Assembly (NCBI RefSeq): GCF_028713855.1
Contig: NZ_JAQTNN010000006.1
Coordinates: forward strand, 108,835-172,834
Origin: Sulfuricurvum sp.
GTDB taxonomy: Bacteria > Campylobacterota > Campylobacteria > Campylobacterales > Sulfurimonadaceae
Length of the DNA: 64,000 nucleotides
Direction: 5' to 3'
Numbering within the stretch: the stretch's first letter is position 1; every line of letters begins with the position of its first letter. A program made the translations under genes and the position numbers. The notes under the pieces are model-generated. The model did no database searches. It had not been told where the DNA came from and worked only from the letters and a program-made list of their open reading frames with translations. Positions 61,688 through 64,000 of this stretch are shown piece after piece.

Positions 61688-62871
61688 TATTCTACCTCCG
61701 CTTTGAGAGTTTCAAGATACGCTACGATATCATCAACGCTCTTTTTATCCAAGAAGCTATAATCCGTCATCGTTGAGACACGTTTCCCTTTTTCAATATT
61801 GTACCACGGTGTATTACTGTGTGCATTACGATTGTAACCTGGAACAATAACCGCAGACGGTTTTAAGATTGATTCACGCAAATAGGCCACAGTTGAGTAA
61901 CCACCCACATTTTTAAGGGAAGGAGCCATAACCGATTTAGGATCAGTAGCTTCGACTTGGTGACAACCGGCACAGCCGTTTGCTGCCATAGCCTCTTTAC
62001 CTTTAGCCGCATTTCCTTTTGAACCTACAGTAAGATCATTTACCAATGCGGCATTTGGTTTTTGTCCATCAAGATTTACAGCAATCCAAGAACTAAGATT
62101 TTTCAATCCGTTTCGCCCCAGTTTTGTCCCATCCCAAACAGCGATAGCGACAGGAACTGTTCCGTTTAGATTTACATATGCGTCTTTTAGAGGACGGATA
62201 AGAGTACCACTCCAACCATTGCTTCCATATGTCATCGAAGCATTTGATTTTACTGAACCGTCTTTGACTTCCGTGAGCGATCTAAATCCTTCGGCAACAA
62301 AAGTGCGTTCATAGTCTTTGTTCGCTAATGAAGCTACTTTTGCATCGTAATCAGCCAATTCTTGACCGAATACACCCGTTTGTTGACGGTTGATCTGAGT
62401 AGAAACATCTTTATTTCCATTCGGCTCATATACTTTTTCATTTGCTTTTTGTAAATGAACGACGACCGGACGGCCGGTAGAACCCATGCCGATATAAGGA
62501 AGTTCAGCGCTTTTTGAAGCACCGGCGAACTGAATCGCAAATCCGTCGCCGTAAGTTGTAGACGTATATCCTGCTTGGGTATCTTTTGTCCCATCAGCCC
62601 ATTTCACCATCAAAGCGATATTGGTGCCGTCATACAACGCACCTACTTCCGCTTTTTTACCTTTTACATTTTCATTGATCTCATTTGCTTTTTTATCATT
62701 CATCTCGATCGCAGTTTGCGGATAGAGGGTTACGCTTGAAAATTTCGCTTTAGACCATGCTGCAGCATCTGAAACATTATCAACTTTTACTGCTGTAACG
62801 GCAGAATTTGCAGCCAGAGCCGCAGATGCGGCAAACCCCAATGAAAGGATAGAAGTAAGAATCTTTTTCAT
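61687..62871 (-). CDS. Haem-binding gamma-like subunit fused to cytochrome c
   Basis: A 394-residue exported protein. After the signal peptide (1-20) comes an ethylbenzene-dehydrogenase-type haem b domain (about 25-270): AVGALYDGTNIALMVKWADGTKD, YGDGFAIQF, and Met/Lys ligands cannot be fixed by eye. A cytochrome c domain follows (about 290-394) with CAGCHQVEATDPK and a Met in MAPSLKNVGG or STMTDYSF. In SerC, ClrC and DdhC the haem b domain stands alone, so the fused cytochrome c may link the enzyme directly to the cytochrome pool. It overlaps the beta subunit stop by one base. Confidence 0.85.
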   Translation of the reverse strand: MKKILTSILSLGFAASAALAANSAVTAVKVDNVSDAAAWSKAKFSSVTLYPQTAIEMNDKKANEINENVKGKKAEVGALYDGTNIALMVKWADGTKDTQAGYTSTTYGDGFAIQFAGASKSAELPYIGMGSTGRPVVVHLQKANEKVYEPNGNKDVSTQINRQQTGVFGQELADYDAKVASLANKDYERTFVAEGFRSLTEVKDGSVKSNASMTYGSNGWSGTLIRPLKDAYVNLNGTVPVAIAVWDGTKLGRNGLKNLSSWIAVNLDGQKPNAALVNDLTVGSKGNAAKGKEAMAANGCAGCHQVEATDPKSVMAPSLKNVGGYSTVAYLRESILKPSAVIVPGYNRNAHSNTPWYNIEKGKRVSTMTDYSFLDKKSVDDIVAYLETLKAEVE

Positions 62872-63980
62872 TAGTGGTGTCCTCCAGCTTTAGTAAACTT
62901 ACCGGCAATATATCGTGTGTCTACCGGTGCCAACGGATTACGTTTGTTCTCTTTCGCTACTTGTTGATAGTAGTTGTTATCCAAACGGAACATATCCGAA
63001 TGTTGGTACGCGATAAGAAGATCCATGAGTTCACTTATACCGGTCTCTTTACGTTTTTTCATCTCTGCTTTCAATGTTTTGATTGAATCATGTACGGCTG
63101 GACCGAACAATTTTTCAAGCTCTTCAATCGGAAGACGGGTTGAACCTTCGATGATTTTACCTTCAGCATCAAACTTCGCCGGAGACTCGGTCGGAGGGAT
63201 ATAATATACGTTCGGTTGAGTACCGTAATCACTGCGTAACCCAAGTGCTACTTTATATTTGTGTACCAATTTATACACTTGTGATTCTTCATCATCCAAG
63301 AACCCTACGAAACGGATACGACCGACACATTGTTGTGCACACGCCGGCGGTAACCCCTGCTCAATACGTGGGAAACAAAGAATACATTTCTCTGATTTAG
63401 AGATTTTCGGATTGAAATAGATTTTTTTGTAAGGACATCCCGCGATACAATAGCGGTACCCTTGACAACGATCCAAGTCAACCAAAACAACACCGTCTTC
63501 TTCACGTTTGAAGATCGCATCACGAGGACACGCACTCAAACAACCCGGATTTGTACAGTGATTACAAATACGTGGAAGATAGAAGAAATAGTTGTCTTGC
63601 GGGAATGCACCCGCACCTTGGTCTTCATCCCAGTTCGGTCCCCATGTAGGAGAGACGTGAGGATGGAACCCTGCAGCACCGCTGTTGTCCAACAAACCGG
63701 TTGTGGTCAAACTATCATAGTTATAATCCCAAGGCACCCCGTAATCGGCTTCAAGATTAGGGATAATACCCGGTTGGAGATCGCCGGCAGCGTCAAATCC
63801 GCCGCCAAGCTCCATCCAGTTTTTAGGATAACCTGTACCCGGATACGTCTCAACGTTATTCCAGTACATATACTCACGACCGTTACGGTTCGTCCATTGC
63901 GTTTTACATGCTACGGTACATGTTTGGCACCCGATACATTTGTTCAGGTCCATTACCATTGCTAATTGTCGTTTAGACAT
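62871..63980 (-). CDS. Iron-sulfur beta subunit of a type II DMSO-reductase-family enzyme
   Basis: A 369-residue NarH/SerB/ClrB/EbdB-like subunit. Four cluster motifs are CIGCQTCTVACK, CNHCTNPGCLSACP, CQGYRYCIAGCPYKK and CILCFPRIEQGLPPACAQQC. The third matches NarH (CRGWRMC), the site for the [3Fe-4S] or modified cluster. MVMDLNKCIGCQTCTVACKTQWTN at the N-terminus is typical. AAGGGG lies before the ATG. The catalytic alpha subunit (molybdenum) should lie right of base 64000. The substrate (chlorate, selenate, nitrate or a sulfur compound) cannot be told from beta and gamma alone. Confidence 0.92.
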   Translation of the reverse strand: MSKRQLAMVMDLNKCIGCQTCTVACKTQWTNRNGREYMYWNNVETYPGTGYPKNWMELGGGFDAAGDLQPGIIPNLEADYGVPWDYNYDSLTTTGLLDNSGAAGFHPHVSPTWGPNWDEDQGAGAFPQDNYFFYLPRICNHCTNPGCLSACPRDAIFKREEDGVVLVDLDRCQGYRYCIAGCPYKKIYFNPKISKSEKCILCFPRIEQGLPPACAQQCVGRIRFVGFLDDEESQVYKLVHKYKVALGLRSDYGTQPNVYYIPPTESPAKFDAEGKIIEGSTRLPIEELEKLFGPAVHDSIKTLKAEMKKRKETGISELMDLLIAYQHSDMFRLDNNYYQQVAKENKRNPLAPVDTRYIAGKFTKAGGHH

Positions 63981-64000
63981 CTATTCCCCTTAGTACTGTA

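Noticed and set aside
1-64000. CRISPR arrays, tRNA/rRNA genes, insertion sequences, prophage
   Set aside because: Looked for by eye on both strands; no regular spaced repeats, no transposase or integrase ORF, and no tRNA-like cloverleaf was recognised.

Overview
The window looks like a chromosomal segment of a Campylobacterota bacterium, most like Sulfuricurvum or Sulfurimonas. This rests on gene content and style, not on a database search: many c-di-GMP sensors, a chlorate/selenate/nitrate-type molybdoenzyme operon, short homoaconitase-type LeuC, moderate GC, tightly overlapping genes, and no rRNA, tRNA, CRISPR array or insertion sequence that I could see.

Layout. 1-4280 (minus): an operon of an exported thioredoxin-fold-like protein, an FtsX/MacB-type ABC permease and ATPase, and a haem-copper-oxidase-like membrane protein cut by the left edge; then a possible PD-(D/E)XK protein. 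4387-8340: two coupled unknown genes, an OmpA-family protein, an RMD1/DUF155 membrane protein and a cytochrome c. 8447-15550: four c-di-GMP genes (CZB-GGDEF, CBS-PAS-GGDEF-EAL, CBS-GGDEF, PAS-GGDEF). 15504-19722: M15 peptidase, guanine deaminase, chemoreceptor, ArsC-like protein and a Cys-rich protein.

19723-36358 is the most interesting part. A cytochrome-bd-like oxidase whose subunit I carries a C-terminal cytochrome c domain sits behind a long, structured leader. Next come two divergent operons. The leftward one is TonB receptor, Cys-rich periplasmic protein, NapH-like polyferredoxin, double-cubane-type 2-hydroxyacyl-CoA dehydratase homologue, its ATP-dependent activator, and a second TonB receptor. 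The rightward one is TonB receptor (frameshifted in an A7 run), His-rich periplasmic protein, NapH-like polyferredoxin, DsbD/TauE-like membrane protein, and TonB. The promoters of all three operons share one architecture, TAACAC-N5-TAACAC-N8-(C/A)ATAAT, and at the divergent promoter the two copies form a perfect 19-bp-arm palindrome. This suggests one regulon joining a copper-free oxidase to TonB-dependent uptake with periplasmic electron delivery. Metal (perhaps copper) scarcity is a possible signal, but that is inference.

36435-39332: porin, PstS-like protein and HAMP/HD-GYP phosphodiesterase. 39340-45420: cytochrome b561, leuC, a HepT/MntA toxin-antitoxin pair bounded by 20-bp imperfect direct repeats, a YpfJ-type zinc protease, and a YjgN/M48 pair. 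45442-54203 (minus): a membrane-lipid gene block (C92 hydrolase, LplT-like and Aas-like, ArsR regulator, amidohydrolase, PlsC, CdsA-like, CDP-alcohol phosphotransferase). 54404-59532: DUF2780 protein, mobA, metallophosphoesterase, PDC sensor protein, moaC, DUF493 protein and a coiled-coil protein. 59533-63980 (minus): beta subunit, haem subunit, small exported protein, TorD-like chaperone and a ferredoxin of a type II DMSO-reductase-family enzyme whose alpha subunit should lie just past the right edge; mobA and moaC supply its cofactor.
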